From contig DATGWF010000030.1 of the NCBI GenBank assembly GCA_035299585.1, forward strand, positions 1 through 24,942: a stretch of 24,942 bases of DNA. Direction: 5' to 3'. The translations under genes and the position numbers were made by a program. A model generated the notes under the pieces. That model saw nothing but the letters and a program-made list of their open reading frames with translations. It had not been told where the DNA came from and did no database searches. This document shows, in pieces, positions 22,846-24,942 of the stretch (positions within the stretch are counted from its first letter, which is position 1; every line of letters begins with the position of its first letter). This DNA is from DATGWF01 sp035299585 (GTDB taxonomy: Bacteria; Actinomycetota; Actinomycetes; Actinomycetales; Microbacteriaceae).

Positions 22846-24136
22846 CGAGTTTCCGACGCGTCGCTCCCTTCGCGACAACGCCAATACCGGGGGTGAGCCA
22901 GATTCTCCGAGCGAGGGTGACACCGTCGCCGGACAACTGAATCCCTCGCTCGAGAACGCTGATTTAGAGGGAAAAGCACGTCACGGAGGTGACCTGCTGG
23001 AATCGGTCGAACAGCGCGATGACGCACCCACAGACGAAGGTGTGTCGGTGGCGATTGCCGAACCCGCTCGTGCACGTTCGCGACGTTCGCGACGCCGGGT
23101 TTGGATTGTTCTGATCACGATTGTTGCGATTCTTGGTGCGGGCACCGCAATTGCCTGGGGGCCGATTTCGTCGCTTGTCGCGGCGCTGAACGGTCCAGAA
23201 GATTACGAAGGCTCCGGGCAGGGCAGTGTCGAGTTCGCGGTTGCCGAGGGCGATACGGGCGAATCGATTGCTCGAAATCTCGTGACCGCCGGCGTCACGA
23301 AATCGTTCGATGCCTTCTACGAGCTGTGCCTCAGGGAGAACCCGGTGTTCGAACCGGGAGTATTTGCGCTCAAGCGCAACATGAGCGCCCGGGCCGCACT
23401 CGACGCGCTGCTCGACTCAACGAATCGGCTCGAGAACACCGTGCTGATCACCGAGGGGCAGACTGAGCAGGACGTGTTCGCGGAGCTCGAGAGTGTGCTC
23501 GGCATCTCCCGCGACGAACTCGAGTCGCTCGCGGCGGAACCGTCCAGGTTCGGCCTCCCCGCCGAGGCCTCGAGCCTGGAGGGGTTCCTCTTTCCCGCGA
23601 CCTACCAGTTCAATCCCGGCACTACGGCGCACGAGGCGCTCAAGACGATGATTGAACGCTCCTTCGAAGCACTCGACGCGGCTGGAGTTGCTCCAGCAGA
23701 CCGCTGGAACACCGTCGTGCTGGCCTCGCTGATTCAGAAAGAAGCGGGGCTTCGAGACGACTTCTACAAGGTTTCTCGGGTGTTCTTGAACCGTCTCAAT
23801 CCGGACCTGTGGCCGCTCGGTCTCTTGCAGTCCGACGCGACGGTCGCCTACGGTACGGGAAACACCCACCGCGTATCGACAACCGATGCCGAACGTGCGG
23901 ATGCCTCAAACCCGTTCAACACCTACGTCCACCCCGGTCTTGTTCGGGGACCCATTTCCAACCCGGGGGAGCTCGCTATTGACGCGGCCCTGCATCCCGC
24001 CGACGGTCCGTGGCTCTATTTTGTGACGGTGAACCTCGAAACCGGCGAGACGGTGTTTTCGACAACGGCCGCGGAGCATGAGGCGGCCGTCGAGCAATGG
24101 CTCGCGTGGATGGCTGAGCACCCGGAGTACCAGTAG
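22838..24136 (+). CDS. mltG: Endolytic murein transglycosylase MltG
   Basis: Membrane enzyme that cleaves nascent glycan strands in peptidoglycan and is thought to set strand length. The start is GTG at 22838, seven bases after GAGGGAG (22824-22830) and overlapping ruvX; it gives 432 residues. A long acidic, probably disordered cytoplasmic head (1-77) precedes a basic RSRRSRRR patch and one membrane helix (about 88-108). The extracellular part has a LysM-like subdomain (about 130-180) and the YceG catalytic domain with EGFLFPATYQF, VVLASLIQKEAG with E302 as the likely catalytic glutamate, and LLQSDATVAYG and NPFNTYVHPGLVRGPISNPG. Its stop overlaps the aroE start as TAGTG. Confidence 0.95.
   Translation: MTDEFPTRRSLRDNANTGGEPDSPSEGDTVAGQLNPSLENADLEGKARHGGDLLESVEQRDDAPTDEGVSVAIAEPARARSRRSRRRVWIVLITIVAILGAGTAIAWGPISSLVAALNGPEDYEGSGQGSVEFAVAEGDTGESIARNLVTAGVTKSFDAFYELCLRENPVFEPGVFALKRNMSARAALDALLDSTNRLENTVLITEGQTEQDVFAELESVLGISRDELESLAAEPSRFGLPAEASSLEGFLFPATYQFNPGTTAHEALKTMIERSFEALDAAGVAPADRWNTVVLASLIQKEAGLRDDFYKVSRVFLNRLNPDLWPLGLLQSDATVAYGTGNTHRVSTTDAERADASNPFNTYVHPGLVRGPISNPGELAIDAALHPADGPWLYFVTVNLETGETVFSTTAAEHEAAVEQWLAWMAEHPEYQ
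23076..23093 (+). repeat. Tandem 9-bp repeat in mltG
   Basis: GTTCGCGAC is repeated exactly twice in direct succession. In frame it encodes the Arg/Ser pattern RSRRSRR just before the membrane helix of MltG, the positively charged cytoplasmic flank expected from the positive-inside rule. A slippage-type duplication of nine bases keeps the reading frame. Confidence 0.8.
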
Positions 24137-24942
24137 TGCCCCGGTACGGCGTGCTCGGTTCTCCGATTTCACACTCGAAGAGCCCCGTCCTTCATCGAGC
24201 CGCCTACACCGCTCTCGGCCTCGACTGGAGCTACGAAGCGGTGGAGCTGGATCGCGACCGATTCGACGCGTGGATTGCCTCCGACGGGCGTCAATTTGCC
24301 GGATGTTCCGTCACGATGCCGCTCAAGCATGATCTGGCTCTGCGAGCCGGAATGCGCGACGCGGCGACAGAACTCACCGGGGTCGCAAACACGGTCGTCG
24401 GGCTCGATTCGGGCGTTCTGACGGTTGCCAACACGGACGTCGCAGGGATCGTGGAAAGCCTTCGCCCGGTTGTATCCCAACCGAGGAGCGCTCGCATTCT
24501 GGGGGCGGGAGCGACCGCACTCAGTAGCCTGGTGGCGCTGAGCGAACTCGGCGTCACCGAGGTTCAGCTTGACGTCCGGACGCCGGAACGAGCGGTTGAA
24601 GCATGCGCTCTGGCCGAGCGTTTGGAGCTGACGGTGGCCGTGGAGCGGTTGTGCAGAGAGCGCCTGGAGACTCCCGTGGACATTCTCGTCAGCACGGTTC
24701 CTGCCGGAGCGCTCGGTGAGGTGGCCCGTGTGTACGGCGACAGCGCGGCAGTTGTGCTCGATGTCGCGTATGCCCCCTGGCCGAGTGAGCTAGTTTCCGC
24801 GGGCTCCGCCTGGACGGTGGTTTCTGGGCTTGAAATGCTCCTGCATCAGGCGACCCGTCAAATTCGACTTTTCCACAACGGCTCGGTTGATGAGGCGCTC
24901 CCGGACGAGGGCGCCGTGGTTGCGGCCATGCGCGAAGCGCTC
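24136..24942 (+). CDS. aroE: Shikimate dehydrogenase (3' end cut by window)
   Basis: NADP-dependent reduction of 3-dehydroshikimate to shikimate in the aromatic amino-acid pathway. The frame is open from GTG 24136, which overlaps the mltG stop as TAGTG, to the window end: 269 residues without a stop. Motifs are GSPISHSKSP (8-17, substrate binding), SVTMPLK with catalytic-type K64, NTD with D101, the nucleotide-binding GAGATA (123-128), and the C-terminal GLEMLLHQA. Related enzymes have about 270-285 residues, so only a little is missing. The nucleotide-binding loop reads GAGATA, one variant of the usual GAGGAA/GAGGTA. Confidence 0.93.
   Translation, partial: MPRYGVLGSPISHSKSPVLHRAAYTALGLDWSYEAVELDRDRFDAWIASDGRQFAGCSVTMPLKHDLALRAGMRDAATELTGVANTVVGLDSGVLTVANTDVAGIVESLRPVVSQPRSARILGAGATALSSLVALSELGVTEVQLDVRTPERAVEACALAERLELTVAVERLCRERLETPVDILVSTVPAGALGEVARVYGDSAAVVLDVAYAPWPSELVSAGSAWTVVSGLEMLLHQATRQIRLFHNGSVDEALPDEGAVVAAMREAL

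Noticed and set aside
1..24942. CRISPR array, insertion sequence, prophage or att site
   Set aside because: No regularly spaced repeats, transposase, integrase or terminal inverted repeats were seen. The tRNA-Val lies at the window edge, and its 3' end is not repeated within the window as far as I could see.

Overview
The window (about 25 kb, GC-rich, with frequent GTG starts, ATGA/TAATG stop-start overlaps and actinobacterial-type TAnnnT -10 boxes) looks like a chromosomal core region of a high-GC Gram-positive bacterium, most probably of the order Micrococcales and perhaps near Microbacteriaceae. The organism is inferred from gene order and protein style, not from a database search. The order thrS, HIT, pdxS, pdxT, yebC, ruvCAB, yajC, secD, secF, rel, (DUF349, ppiB), rarA, rpsD, alaS, ruvX, mltG, aroE matches the backbone I remember from other Actinobacteria, including the Mycobacterium tuberculosis Rv2614c-Rv2552c stretch. 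I see no phage, transposon, CRISPR or integron signature. There is no gene-free stretch over 300 bp; the longest is the 172-bp rpsD leader.

Left part (1-12587, all plus strand). A complete tRNA-Val(CAC) is followed by an intrinsic terminator only 14 bp before thrS. Then come a tightly packed HIT hydrolase gene, the PLP synthase pair pdxS/pdxT, yebC, the Holliday-junction genes ruvC-ruvA-ruvB, the Sec accessory genes yajC-secD-secF, and the bifunctional (p)ppGpp enzyme gene rel. The phosphatidylinositol/PIM block usually found between HIT and pdxS, and apt between secF and rel, are absent here.

Middle part (12584-15272, minus strand). ppiB, a DUF349 gene and a small protein of uncertain function (possibly AbiEi-antitoxin-like) run toward rel. 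The last gene overlaps the rel stop codon tail to tail.

Right part (15273-24942). rarA appears to be leaderless and diverges from ppiB. It is followed by rpsD with a structured 160-nt leader. A strong UUCG-loop hairpin separates rpsD from the convergent potassium permease gene kup. Divergent from kup, a 65-residue membrane-anchored protein (also apparently leaderless) precedes the operon alaS-ruvX-mltG-aroE, whose last gene is cut by the window end.

The genes are largely housekeeping: translation (thrS, alaS, rpsD, tRNA, yebC), recombination and fork repair (ruvABC, rarA, ruvX), protein export (yajC-secDF), stringent response, vitamin B6, shikimate, cell-wall glycan processing and potassium uptake. 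The less explained items are mostly regulatory: a possible thrS attenuator, the rpsD leader, leaderless promoters, an operator-like palindrome before yebC, and the orphan protein overlapping rel. I did not find a clear-cut new multi-gene system.
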